64,000 bases of DNA from Glaciimonas sp. PCH181. Its GTDB lineage: Bacteria > Pseudomonadota > Gammaproteobacteria > Burkholderiales > Burkholderiaceae_D. A model generated the notes under the pieces. It was given only the letters and a program-made list of their open reading frames with translations. It had not been told where the DNA came from and did not search any database. Each line of letters starts with the position of its first letter. Within the stretch, counting starts at the first letter, position 1. This document shows, piece after piece, positions 46,313-53,264 of the stretch. The stretch lies in the NCBI RefSeq assembly GCF_003056055.1, contig NZ_PYFP01000002.1, positions 434,001 to 498,000 on the forward strand. The letters are read 5' to 3'. The position numbers and the translations under genes were made by a program.

Positions 46313-46645
46313 TCATTTGCAATTACCGCAGAAAAGTCTTGCGTCCATTTGCGATAATTCAGAATGCCTACGCACCATTGCGTCGTGCGCTGCATTGGCG
46401 TGAGCATGCATCCAAGCATCAAACCCAATAGCATCTATCGGCAAACCCTTGCGTTGGACCAGCTCATATTCCACCAGTGCAGCGATAATAGTACGAGCAT
46501 CACCCTCTAGATAATATTCACACTTAACTGTGACGATCTCGTCCACAGCGCAGCGTAATTCAAATGATCTTGTGTGGCGGGGCAAACCGAGCGCGTTGAT
46601 TAGGTCGGGACCTATTTCGCACCCTAAGATCGGCATGGCATTCAT
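46313..46645 (-). CDS. small phage protein coupled to the Acb2 gene
   Basis: The 110-residue protein begins MNAMPILGCEIGPDLINALGLPRHTRSFELRCAVDEIVTVKCEYY, then a helical part rich in Ala and His (FDAWMHAHANAAHDAMVRRHSELS), ending CGNCK. Its ATG shares a base with the Acb2 stop (TAATG), so they are translated together. It has no recognised domain. Given the neighbour, a second anti-defence role is conceivable but there is no direct evidence. Confidence 0.75.
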   Translation of the reverse strand: MNAMPILGCEIGPDLINALGLPRHTRSFELRCAVDEIVTVKCEYYLEGDARTIIAALVEYELVQRKGLPIDAIGFDAWMHAHANAAHDAMVRRHSELSQMDARLFCGNCK

Positions 46646-46872
46646 TAAAACGTAGTTGGCTGCGCAACGCCGCGAATCGCCCACATGAATCCTTGCTGCA
46701 GATTCGTTTTGGCTATCGATACTGCGCGCTGATCGAGCGTGGCACCCTGAGCTTGTAGTTCATCAATCCATGCACCAACCAATGCAGCAAGCTCTTTGCC
46801 CTTGTTCATTGCATTGATCTCGGCTTGCGAAAGATCGCGATAGCCTTTTATCTGTTTATGCTGATTATCCAT
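46645..46872 (-). CDS. acb2: Acb2/Tad1-type hairpin protein, anti-CBASS cyclic-nucleotide sponge
   Basis: The 75-residue protein shows the Acb2 family pattern from end to end: QIKGYRDLSQAEINAMNKGKELAALVGAWI, then LDQRAVSIAKTNLQQGFMWAIRGVAQPTTF. Acb2 of Pseudomonas phage PaMx33 and Vs.4 of T4 bind cyclic di- and trinucleotide signals and so silence CBASS defence. As I recall, the ligand contacts Tyr11 and Lys26 of PaMx33 Acb2; here residues 11 and 26 are Tyr and Lys. The family often has R-W where this one has R-A at residues 48-49. The gene begins the late operon, so expression would come after late induction. Confidence 0.88.
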   Translation of the reverse strand: MDNQHKQIKGYRDLSQAEINAMNKGKELAALVGAWIDELQAQGATLDQRAVSIAKTNLQQGFMWAIRGVAQPTTF

Positions 46873-46888
46873 TGCATGCCTTAGAATA

Positions 46889-46926
46889 AAGAAAGCCGCT
46901 GCCGCAATTCAATGCGGGTCAGCGGC
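46889..46926 (-). terminator. terminator-like hairpin before the Acb2 gene
   Basis: A long imperfect stem, GCCGCTG...CCGCA pairing with TGCGG...CAGCGGC, followed by TTTCTTTA on the minus strand. Confidence 0.82.
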
Positions 46927-47003
46927 GAAGGTGCAATGGTGGCTGCACAAGGGAACTGTAATTATCGTGGAGATGATCACCTCCTTTCGACATTTAGTAA
47001 TCG

Positions 47004-47267
47004 TTAATCAGGCGCCGCAGTGAAATCAACGTAGTATTTCTCGCCGACCTTGAACTGGCCGAACAGTGCTGGATTAGCGATGTTGATGGAAAGGTTTGCG
47101 CCTGGGGAGAACTTCGCGAACGTATTGTCCTCATCACTACCATCCTCCGGATACTTTGAAGCGGCAACAGCGTGCATAGTCAGGGTTTCTTGTGACTTGC
47201 TCTTTTCAGGACCCCAGAAGTGCTCCTGAATGAAACCTACCTGCATTTTTGCGCGCATCTTACTCAT
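47004..47267 (-). CDS. small conserved-type phage protein, first gene of the late operon
   Basis: The 87-residue protein MSKMRAKMQVGFIQEHFWGPEKSKSQETL... ends FGQFKVGEKYYVDFTAAPD and is predicted to be a small beta-rich protein. A very strong ribosome site (AAGGAGAAATAC) precedes the ATG, suggesting high expression. I recall similar small proteins in other siphophages but no function. It is the first protein-coding gene after the tRNA in the late transcript. Confidence 0.8.
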   Translation of the reverse strand: MSKMRAKMQVGFIQEHFWGPEKSKSQETLTMHAVAASKYPEDGSDEDNTFAKFSPGANLSINIANPALFGQFKVGEKYYVDFTAAPD

Positions 47268-47627
47268 TGTATTTCTCCTTTGGGGTGTTCCGCGCAAGCA
47301 GTCGCAGCACTGTGCGCTCTTAGCCAGCCTCGCCGGCACTCTCTCGGAACAAAGCAAAAAGCCCCACCGTTGAAGGCGAGGCTTTGAATAGTTGCCGGTT
47401 ACAGCGTCCGGCGACATTAAGCTTTATGTCTGTAGGTTGCTCCATGCTCGGCGTATCTTGCTGGCTTCTTCGTCGCGGCCTAGGCTATGTCCGCTCGCCA
47501 GCTGTTGGCATGTCTTGTTGCTTCCGTGGTTTATAGGCTAATTGACCCGATTAAGACCTCGCCAGTGTCAAGCTACTCGCTGCCCTATGGCCCCATCCGC
47601 GATAAGCCCGACCTTCAGATGTAAAAC
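47268..47627. other. non-coding late leader region left of the tRNA
   Basis: No reading frame here is convincing. The region holds a strong ribosome site for the 87-residue gene, a terminator-like hairpin at 47353-47386 and about 200 bases of unassigned sequence next to the tRNA. I looked for a second tRNA or a known small RNA and could not find one. Confidence 0.5.
47353..47386 (-). terminator. terminator-like hairpin in the late leader
   Basis: AAAGCCtcgCC pairs with GGtggGGCTTT and is followed by TTTGCTTT on the minus strand. Confidence 0.75.
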
Positions 47628-47703
47628 TGGTTGCAAAGGCTGGACTCGAACCAGCGACCTCCAGGTTATGAGCCTGGCGAGATGACCACCTCTCTACCCT
47701 GCG
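47628..47703 (-). tRNA. initiator-like tRNA-Met (anticodon CAT)
   Basis: The 76-base gene folds as a complete tRNA. It has a 7-bp acceptor stem, D stem GAGA/TCTC, anticodon stem CCAGG/CCTGG with loop CTCATAA, variable loop AGGTC, T stem GCTGG/CCAGC with TTCGAGT, and encoded CCA. In the acceptor, bases 1 and 72 are C and A and cannot pair, the hallmark of bacterial initiator tRNAs. Pairs 30-40 and 31-39 of the anticodon stem are G-C, but 29-41 is A-T in place of the third G-C of standard initiators. It is transcribed in the late leader, between two hairpins. Confidence 0.9.
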
Positions 47704-47719
47704 ATTGAAACCTAAATGC

Positions 47720-47750
47720 AAAAAGCCTCACCGATTAAGGCAAGGCTTTG
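47720..47750 (-). terminator. terminator-like hairpin between late promoter and tRNA
   Basis: AAAGCCTtgCC pairs with GGtgAGGCTTT on the minus strand, followed by TTTTGC. It lies about 140 bases downstream of the candidate late promoter, where a Q-type antiterminator would have to act. Confidence 0.8.
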
Positions 47751-47892
47751 GATCACTCAGACATATCTTGTAAGTAGCAATCTCATTCTTCAGGGCGAGC
47801 AACGGCTTTCTCTGGTTGTTGGTTTTTCCCTGACCCTTCTGAGCGGTGCCGCTTTCGCGATCATTACGCGGGGAAAGGTGAATGTAGCACTC

Positions 47893-47921
47893 ATAATACG
47901 CCGGAATTTATTGGTTTACAA
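47893..47921 (-). promoter_or_regulatory. candidate phage late promoter
   Basis: On the minus strand TTGTAA (47921-47916) and TATTAT (47898-47893) are separated by exactly 17 bases. The site begins 19 bases after the stop of the Q-like gene and points into the late operon, as lambda PR' does. Confidence 0.7.
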
Positions 47922-47939
47922 CTAGCCGCAGTAAATTTT

Positions 47940-48482
47940 TTAATTCCGCAACATCGCCGCCGCACGGCCGCCGTGGGCCTGATATAACCCCTCCAACTCG
48001 CCAACCATGTCTGCAATCTTCTCGCTTTCTAATCGACCACCTACAATCTGCGCCCTTTTTGTTCCCTTGCATGATGGGCAGGCATGCTGTGTAACTTGTA
48101 TGCCAGTGCCATTACAAGTATTGCACCGCCCGTCCATCCAGTGCGCCAGCGATGCCTCGGCTACACGTCGATAGAGTCCATATGCCGCATCCATGTCCCA
48201 AGCCGTACGAGGGGTAGGAACCCATTTGCGTGCCTGCGCCTTCTCCGTCACGGCCACTACCCAGATACGCAAGAGTGCCGCAAGATTGTTGGTGCCGGAC
48301 TCAAAAAGCTTGTGCACCGTCCCATCAGCATATTTAACGCGGTAAAGAAGTGATCCAAGTCCAACTCCACCTGTTTCATCTGCTATTGCGGAGGCCGCTA
48401 ATGCGTCAGTTGCGTGGTGCCGATCATCGTCACGAAGATCACTGGAATTTACTGATGACACATAGCGCTCGGCAAACGACAT
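47940..48482 (-). CDS. Q-like late antiterminator with zinc finger
   Basis: The 180-residue protein has an N-terminal helical part, then RTAWDMDAAYGLYRRVAEASLAHWMDGRCNTCNGTG and HACPSCKGTKR, a CxxCxGxG-type zinc-binding pair, and a helical C-terminus. This layout and its location, last gene of the early operon and just before the late promoter, match the lambdoid Q antiterminators of the phage 82 type. It should let polymerase read through the many hairpins of the late operon. The DnaJ-like CxxCxGxG motif alone would be ambiguous, so position carries weight. Confidence 0.72.
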   Translation of the reverse strand: MSFAERYVSSVNSSDLRDDDRHHATDALAASAIADETGGVGLGSLLYRVKYADGTVHKLFESGTNNLAALLRIWVVAVTEKAQARKWVPTPRTAWDMDAAYGLYRRVAEASLAHWMDGRCNTCNGTGIQVTQHACPSCKGTKRAQIVGGRLESEKIADMVGELEGLYQAHGGRAAAMLRN

Positions 48483-48552
48483 TGGATTCTCCTTTTTAGC
48501 AACCCGCCGATGCTATCACACTACACCAAATAATTTCTATAGCGGAACTGGA

Positions 48553-48816
48553 TTATTTTGTGCCTACCTCCCTGAAATCAGAGCACCGAGTGCCATATAG
48601 GCGCTTTGAACCGTCCTTGTTTTTCTTCATACACACACCGATGCCAATATCCTTGCCAGCAATGATGATGCGCTCGTATTTACAGCCGCCACATCGCTCT
48701 TTCGCAAACCGAACATGCTGAGCCGGATCGCGGTAAAACTCGTCCGGAAGCGCCTTTGATTGATCCTTATCCTCGCGGACCAGATGTAGTTGAAGGAGGT
48801 TAATTTCTTCGGTCAT
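48553..48816 (-). CDS. small cysteine-containing phage protein
   Basis: The 87-residue protein MTEEINLLQLHLVREDK... contains ERCGGCKYE, GIGVCMKK and GTRCSDF, four cysteines that could bind a metal. The middle LPDEFYRDPAQHVRFAKERC is helical. AGGAAAAA precedes the ATG at 48816, which overlaps the upstream stop by ATGA. It resembles early-region proteins of Burkholderiales phages. No function is assigned. Confidence 0.78.
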   Translation of the reverse strand: MTEEINLLQLHLVREDKDQSKALPDEFYRDPAQHVRFAKERCGGCKYERIIIAGKDIGIGVCMKKNKDGSKRLYGTRCSDFREVGTK

Positions 48817-49034
48817 TTTTTCCTCGGCTGCGGCGGAGGCGCTGGCGCCATCGGTTTCTGATAATTGGGTGGTGGATTGACTTCGCAGCATCCTCGCAAC
48901 CCAAAGGTTCGCTCTTGCCAATCAACTGGCCGACGCCACCACTCTATTGCACGTCGAGCACAACCCCGTGCATACCATCCGATAGCAAACCCACATACCA
49001 CCAGCGCCAGCCAATCGAGCTCAAAAGTAATCAC
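48813..49034 (-). CDS. small membrane protein with proline-rich tail
   Basis: The 73-residue protein starts MITFELDWLALVVCGFAIGWYARG, a single membrane helix, then a basic Trp/Arg segment and a Pro-rich end (PPPNYQKPMAPAPPPQPRKK). It overlaps both neighbours by four bases. Its role is unknown; it may modify the host membrane or exclude superinfection. Confidence 0.72.
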   Translation of the reverse strand: MITFELDWLALVVCGFAIGWYARGCARRAIEWWRRPVDWQERTFGLRGCCEVNPPPNYQKPMAPAPPPQPRKK

Positions 49035-49522
49035 GCCGGCATTCCCTCATATAGCTTCGCAACGTCACACATTCCGCCACCGCGGTGCATATCTTTTACT
49101 CTTCGAACTGCGCGGCTGTACTCGGCCTGGCTGCAAAGAGATACTTGAATGCGGTACATTTCCAGTGCCTCAGTGATGTCTGCTAATTCGACTGCCCAGA
49201 GGGTGGAGTGCCCGGTTTTCTGCATGCGCAACGCCACAGCTTCCAGAGAGCGCTCCCCTGCTGCGATCGCCGGAACCAGGTTGGGCCCGATCTGCAAACC
49301 CGCGAGGGCTTCTGCAAGATTCAACGCGTTCGATAGCTGATTCCAGTCGTCGCGCTTGGCTACGCCCTGACGCAGCAGAGCCAAGGCATCCGCCAATGGT
49401 TCGCGCAGCTCGGCCTGGAGTTTTAGTGGAATTTTGTGAGATCCAGCAATTGCCCAGCTCACCGGATCTAATTGAACGCGACGGGGTTTGTAAGATTTGT
49501 TGCGCTTCTTTGTGCCGGTCAT
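49031..49522 (-). CDS. phage early-region protein of unknown function
   Basis: The 163-residue protein begins MTGTKKRNKSYKPRRVQLDPVSWAIAGSHKIP, a basic N-terminus, then a helical domain (EPLADALALLRQGVAKRDDWNQLSNALNLAEALA) with EMYRIQVSLCSQAEYSRAVRRVKDMHRGG near the end. I recall homologues in beta-proteobacterial prophages without function. The start at 49522 is set by the ATGA overlap with the winged-helix gene. Confidence 0.8.
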   Translation of the reverse strand: MTGTKKRNKSYKPRRVQLDPVSWAIAGSHKIPLKLQAELREPLADALALLRQGVAKRDDWNQLSNALNLAEALAGLQIGPNLVPAIAAGERSLEAVALRMQKTGHSTLWAVELADITEALEMYRIQVSLCSQAEYSRAVRRVKDMHRGGGMCDVAKLYEGMPA

Positions 49523-49842
49523 CGCCGCCCCGCTTCGCAATTCGCAGCTATCTTGCGCATCATTGCGTCATAGCCCTTCAGTGCCACTACTGGCGCGACG
49601 CATCGCACCTGATTCGCCGCATCGATCTCGGCTTGAGAAGAAATGAAATACATCCTAGTGGTGGATGGCACGCACGATTTAATCAATCCGCGCACCTCCA
49701 GTTCATTGCAAAGCCGCGTGACCTCTTGCGCCTTCGCGTGGAAATGCCGCGCAATGCTACTGCTGGTATAGCGCGCCCCAGGGTATGCACTGATGTACTG
49801 GCGCACATTTTCTAAGGTCACAACCCTTGGTTTTCCTGCCAT
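49519..49842 (-). CDS. winged-helix DNA-binding-like protein
   Basis: The 107-residue protein has YTSSSIARHFHAKAQEVTRLCNELEVRGLIKSC, a helix-turn-helix plus wing pattern, followed by a short tail. It could regulate early or late genes or assist replication. It is coupled to DUF1064 upstream and to the basic protein downstream. There is no recognition of a specific family. Confidence 0.75.
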   Translation of the reverse strand: MAGKPRVVTLENVRQYISAYPGARYTSSSIARHFHAKAQEVTRLCNELEVRGLIKSCVPSTTRMYFISSQAEIDAANQVRCVAPVVALKGYDAMMRKIAANCEAGRR

Positions 49843-50192
49843 TATTTTGTCTCCAGTATGTCGATGCCATAAATGGACTTCATCAAATGGCGCTTCATCT
49901 TGTAGACGGCCGTGAGTGTCCCCTTGACGTCTTCCACGACCTGCTTACCGGTGGCGACATCCAGATAGCCGAAGTCTGCGCGATAAATAAGCGATCGCTT
50001 CGCAATTCCGTGGATCAAGACCTTCGGCGCCAACACGAATGTCACCTGACGCGTTAAATTCTGGATGTGCCCAGATTTCTCCAGTAGCGCCAGCCACTTG
50101 TAACGGCGATGCTCTGCGGCGGAATCGAATTTCTGATCGCCGTCGACCACCTTGATGTTCTTGTATTTTGACCTCCTGCTGGGTTTTATCAT
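49842..50192 (-). CDS. DUF1064 phage nuclease-like protein
   Basis: The 116-residue protein matches DUF1064: SRRSKYKNIKVVDGDQKFDSAAEHRRYKWL, then SLIYRADFGYLDVATGKQVVEDVKG. The E-x(n)-D-x(n)-E-D-V-K-G layout is a PD-(D/E)XK-type nuclease core (D of ADF, E of VED, K of VKG). Members are thought to resolve or nick DNA during phage replication and recombination. It lies in the replication operon between DUF3310 and the winged-helix gene. Confidence 0.88.
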   Translation of the reverse strand: MIKPSRRSKYKNIKVVDGDQKFDSAAEHRRYKWLALLEKSGHIQNLTRQVTFVLAPKVLIHGIAKRSLIYRADFGYLDVATGKQVVEDVKGTLTAVYKMKRHLMKSIYGIDILETK

Positions 50193-50416
50193 TTGGCTTC
50201 TTTCTTACCCTGCTCCATTTCGATCAATAGATCGATGAAGTGCTTTGCTTTGCGCAGATCCTCGATACCCCCCTTGGAGCGCCAGCGGGTCAGATATTTA
50301 ATGGCACTCCCCTCACAGAAGCCGATTCCATTTTTATGGATGTACTCAACCGGCTGGATGACCAGGTTCTTGTAGTGGTCACCGCCCTCTTGTACATCCA
50401 ATGCACGTACAGCCAT
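50189..50416 (-). CDS. DUF3310 phage protein
   Basis: The 75-residue protein has the DUF3310 pattern GGDHYKNLVIQPVEYIHKNGIGFCEGSAIKYLTRWRSKGGIEDLRKAKHFIDLLIEME. The family is frequent in phage replication regions and has been linked to nucleotide metabolism without firm proof. The start at 50416 follows GGGAG; an ATG five codons earlier lies on that ribosome site. It overlaps DUF1064 by ATGA. Confidence 0.9.
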   Translation of the reverse strand: MAVRALDVQEGGDHYKNLVIQPVEYIHKNGIGFCEGSAIKYLTRWRSKGGIEDLRKAKHFIDLLIEMEQGKKEAK

Positions 50417-50445
50417 ATTTGCTCCCATCACTCAAACCCCTTAAG

Positions 50446-50640
50446 TTATTTCTGAGAAGCCCAATCGGTGCGCTTCTTCGCTACTGCGTCGGTTACTGGT
50501 TCTAAGGTCTTGCAAACCCGTTCAAATCGAAAACTCACGTATCGCCATGCCTCTTTGTCCAACTTGCATTTACCAAACCCGAGGCGCGCCATCTTGTCAT
50601 TTGATTTCAGATCAAGGTGCTTGCAAGTCAGGCATTTCAT
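50446..50640 (-). CDS. small zinc-finger-like phage protein
   Basis: The 64-residue protein begins MKCLTCKHLDLKSNDKMARLGFGKC and continues FERVCKTLEPV, with four cysteines (CxxC, C, C) in a spacing that suggests one zinc site. It is coupled to the replication gene by ATGA. Small proteins of this kind are common in phage early operons; its role is unknown. Confidence 0.8.
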   Translation of the reverse strand: MKCLTCKHLDLKSNDKMARLGFGKCKLDKEAWRYVSFRFERVCKTLEPVTDAVAKKRTDWASQK

Positions 50641-51794
50641 GCGACACGCTTAAGCTTGCTACTGGCCTCGCGCATAGCAGCTAATCCCGCCCCGACGGCC
50701 TCAGGAGAGCGCTGCTCAACAACCTCTTCCGACGCTGAATTCGGTGCAACTGCTGGTGGTGCCGGGGGTTTCCCGTCATTGGCAATCGCTGCCTCGATCC
50801 GCGCTTTGAGTGCAGGCATAAGTTCGCCTGGACGGGTTTGGATGTTCATCTCGGCTGCCTTTGCCAAAATCAATTCGGTTGACGACCACCACGGCGATAC
50901 GGTCTTGCGCTCACCGCTTCGTGTCTGGCAAACGGCTTTCAAAAATGAAGCCGGATCCGCAGGCTGTTCAACCACCGCAGTGCGCACGGCATCCAAGACA
51001 ATTTCAGTGCTGTAGTCGCTCACCAACTTTCCGACAAACGATCCGCACTGGGCCTCCGGCATGCCGCCTTGAGCAAGGAGGGATTTTGCCGCGCGCCAAA
51101 TCTCCTGCTTCGTTTTTTCCTCGGGGCTTTTGCCTTTAGGTTCGAGGTTTTCATGACCTGGGGACGGCGGCGGGCCGCCCGATCCTTTAGGATCGGAATG
51201 CTTTTCTTTTCCCTCTCCCTGTCCCTTTCTCTCTCCCTCTCTCTTTCTCTTGGCTTCTGTGACAGAGTCTGTGACAGACTTATTTATTGTTTCAAATTCG
51301 CTCTGTGACAAATACTGTGACAACTCATTCAACACAGTCTGTACGCTTGTTTCGACAGAGGCGAAATCTAGGATGTCACTAGGCTGTGACAGACGTTTTA
51401 ACATCGCCTGAAGACGTGCTTTAGCGGTGCGTCCACGTTGCGTTTTCTTCCCGGCTAATGCCTCCGCAGCCTTTTCAGCCACGACGGGGTGATACAACCG
51501 ACCATCGGCGCACTTAATCCATCCATGTAGCGCAGACGCCTTTATCTTCTTCCACGTCTTCGTATCGCGGCCCAATTCCGCTAAGCGGGCCAGTTGGATA
51601 TCGTCGTCAGGAATAGATCCGGCAGGCACCTGATGAAATGACTTCAACCACAGCGTTACCCCGGCGCGCCATTCTGTATCATTGGATCGCGCGTGAAACT
51701 CAGAATTGAACAGGCGAGAAATATCAACCGGCAAGAACGGGAAATCGCGCAGATCGCAGTCAGCTGGGCTTAGGGGTGCTGGTAGTTCATTCAT
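50637..51794 (-). CDS. DUF1376 phage replication protein
   Basis: The 385-residue protein begins with DUF1376: DLRDFPFLPVDISRLFNSEFHARSNDTEWRAGVTLWLKSFHQVPAGSIPDDD near residue 13, followed by WKKIKASALHGWIKCADGRLYHPVVAEKA. A long Lys/Glu/Gly-rich linker (residues about 190-235) joins a C-terminal helical part with YSTEIVLDAVRTAVVEQPADPASFLKAVC. DUF1376 proteins take the place of lambda O as origin-binding proteins in many prophages. The coding DNA itself carries repeated CTGTGACA and a polypyrimidine tract, a likely origin. Confidence 0.85.
   Translation of the reverse strand: MNELPAPLSPADCDLRDFPFLPVDISRLFNSEFHARSNDTEWRAGVTLWLKSFHQVPAGSIPDDDIQLARLAELGRDTKTWKKIKASALHGWIKCADGRLYHPVVAEKAAEALAGKKTQRGRTAKARLQAMLKRLSQPSDILDFASVETSVQTVLNELSQYLSQSEFETINKSVTDSVTEAKRKREGERKGQGEGKEKHSDPKGSGGPPPSPGHENLEPKGKSPEEKTKQEIWRAAKSLLAQGGMPEAQCGSFVGKLVSDYSTEIVLDAVRTAVVEQPADPASFLKAVCQTRSGERKTVSPWWSSTELILAKAAEMNIQTRPGELMPALKARIEAAIANDGKPPAPPAVAPNSASEEVVEQRSPEAVGAGLAAMREASSKLKRVA
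51208..51391. other. candidate replication origin within the DUF1376 gene
   Basis: CTGTGACA occurs five times, at 51257-51264, 51269-51276, 51303-51310, 51315-51322 and 51384-51391. Two pairs have the same 12-base register. An almost pure pyrimidine tract of about 40 bases lies immediately to the left, ending near 51250. Iterons inside the initiator gene recall lambda ori in gene O. No experimental support is visible. Confidence 0.5.
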
Positions 51795-51796
51795 TC

Positions 51797-52222
51797 TTAA
51801 ATCCCTAGTTTTCTTTTCGTATCGGCTATATAGCCATCGGTACGCGCATCGGCCTCTTCGCGGGTCATATCGATGCATTGGTCATGTTTGTAATGACAGC
51901 CAACAATTCCGGGGCGGTCACAGCACAACGGGAATGTGGCGAGGTAGTCCGCTTTCAAACGCGCACCCTTACCGTCTTGGTAGCGGTTGCTGTGCGCCGC
52001 CTGGGAGAACGTTTCAATGCCGCAGCGTGCACATGGCAATGCCGCTACGCGCTTGTAATGTGCTTTCTCGGCGGCTGGAATTGCTTTCATCCGCGACTTC
52101 ATTCGCTTAGCTGGTTTCTTAGAAAACTGAAACGATGCAGAAGACAGCAGTCCAGTGAGACCGCGTGACATAGGTGTGCGCTTCATTGGTTTGGTGCCGG
52201 GCTTTATAGGAGTGCGCTTCAT
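51797..52222 (-). CDS. HNH-like zinc nuclease of the replication operon
   Basis: The 141-residue protein has a basic N-terminus (MKRTPIKPGTKPMKRTPMSRG) and then PCARCGIETFSQAAHSNRYQDGKGARLKADYLATFPLCC, GCHYKHDQC. The CxxC, AHSN, K-x-D and CH residues form an HNH-like metal core similar to the phage recombination nucleases grouped with DUF968/Ref. It may process recombination intermediates. It overlaps the Dam gene by ATGA. Confidence 0.72.
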   Translation of the reverse strand: MKRTPIKPGTKPMKRTPMSRGLTGLLSSASFQFSKKPAKRMKSRMKAIPAAEKAHYKRVAALPCARCGIETFSQAAHSNRYQDGKGARLKADYLATFPLCCDRPGIVGCHYKHDQCIDMTREEADARTDGYIADTKRKLGI

Positions 52223-53094
52223 GCGAACATCCTTTTTTGTAATTCCTCAGCAGCAGGAGTTGTTTTGTCGGTTAGCGCCTCTGCGCATGCTGGATTAAGC
52301 CAAACGACTTCTGTACGCAAACCCGTCCCGCGATTAGCCGATATGCGGGCGGTAATTTGATGTTGGGTCCAGCCAGACAGCCGCTCGCTATAAAGGTCGG
52401 TTGCGTAGCCGGAAACCACCACAAAACCTTCTAGCTCGAGCAAGCAATCCAGCAGGTGGACATGATCAGCATCGGTCATTTCATGGCGGTAATAGCCGCG
52501 CCCACTCGCTTGCAAGGCTCTGGTTGCCAACACATAAGGTGGATCAACGAAATGCAATGTCGTTGGTGCATCGTGTTGGCGCATGATGCTAATGGCCGGA
52601 CGGTTTTCCACTAACACACCAGTCAGGCGTTGTCCTGCTGCAGCGATCGCAGCAGGATATTGGGCCCAAAGATGTTGTGCTGTGCCGTACTCGCGTTTAG
52701 TGTCTATGCGAAATCCGGTGTTGCCCTTTGTGGCGCCAGCAGAACCGAAACCCATTTGTGCGCGAATAGCCATCCGGCGCGCTTCCTCGATCGCATCGTC
52801 GGTCGGTTCCCAGGCTTGATTAAACTGCTCACGCGAATATTCTGTGAAAATCAGTTTTTCAATCAATGCCGATCGGGAAACGGGATCACGAAGCACGTTA
52901 AAGAAATTCGCGACCGATCGGTCAAGGTCGTTATAGACCTCGGCATAGACGCGCTCTTTCTGCAATAGGACGCCAGCTGCGCCGCCAAATGGTTCGACGT
53001 AACAAGTGTGTTCTGGGAAAAATGACATTACCCACGACGCAAGACGGAATTTCCCGCCGTGATAGCGCAGGACTGGCGAGGTAACGGCACTCAT
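52219..53094 (-). CDS. dam: phage DNA adenine methyltransferase (D12 class)
   Basis: The 291-residue protein is a D12-class N6-adenine methylase. It has YHGGK at residues 11-15, the SAM-binding CYVEPFGGAAGV near 31-42, and the catalytic DPPY at 184-187. GATC is the usual target of this class, but specificity cannot be read here. No restriction partner is nearby, so it is an orphan methylase that could protect phage DNA from host nucleases or regulate phage promoters. It is coupled at both ends. Confidence 0.92.
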   Translation of the reverse strand: MSAVTSPVLRYHGGKFRLASWVMSFFPEHTCYVEPFGGAAGVLLQKERVYAEVYNDLDRSVANFFNVLRDPVSRSALIEKLIFTEYSREQFNQAWEPTDDAIEEARRMAIRAQMGFGSAGATKGNTGFRIDTKREYGTAQHLWAQYPAAIAAAGQRLTGVLVENRPAISIMRQHDAPTTLHFVDPPYVLATRALQASGRGYYRHEMTDADHVHLLDCLLELEGFVVVSGYATDLYSERLSGWTQHQITARISANRGTGLRTEVVWLNPACAEALTDKTTPAAEELQKRMFA

Positions 53095-53264
53095 CTATCA
53101 ACCTTCTGGCTGAGGCATTTATCGCATCGGCCGTACTGAATTAACTGCTTGGCTGTCACGCGCTTACCACATAGGCAGCGCTTTCGAACCAGTGAGACAG
53201 GCGCTTTGTGGCGATGCGTGGTTTCGCGGAACTTGATGATTGCCCCGGGTTGCGCGTAGTTCAT
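53091..53264 (-). CDS. 57-residue zinc-finger-like protein
   Basis: The frame MNYAQPGAIIKFRETTHRHK... contains CLCGKR and CDKCL, a CxC/CxxC pair that may bind zinc. Its ATG overlaps the TGA of the Rha gene (ATGA at 53264) and its own TGA overlaps the Dam ATG in the same way. This double coupling and the sensible composition make it a real gene although it is very short. Confidence 0.8.
   Translation of the reverse strand: MNYAQPGAIIKFRETTHRHKAPVSLVRKRCLCGKRVTAKQLIQYGRCDKCLSQKVDR

Noticed and set aside
47716..47925. 69-codon plus-strand frame over the late promoter
   Set aside because: It crosses a terminator hairpin and the promoter, and the sequence is not protein-like.
51069..51308. Plus-strand frame with Ser-Leu repeats
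   Set aside because: It is the read-through of the polypyrimidine tract inside the DUF1376 gene.
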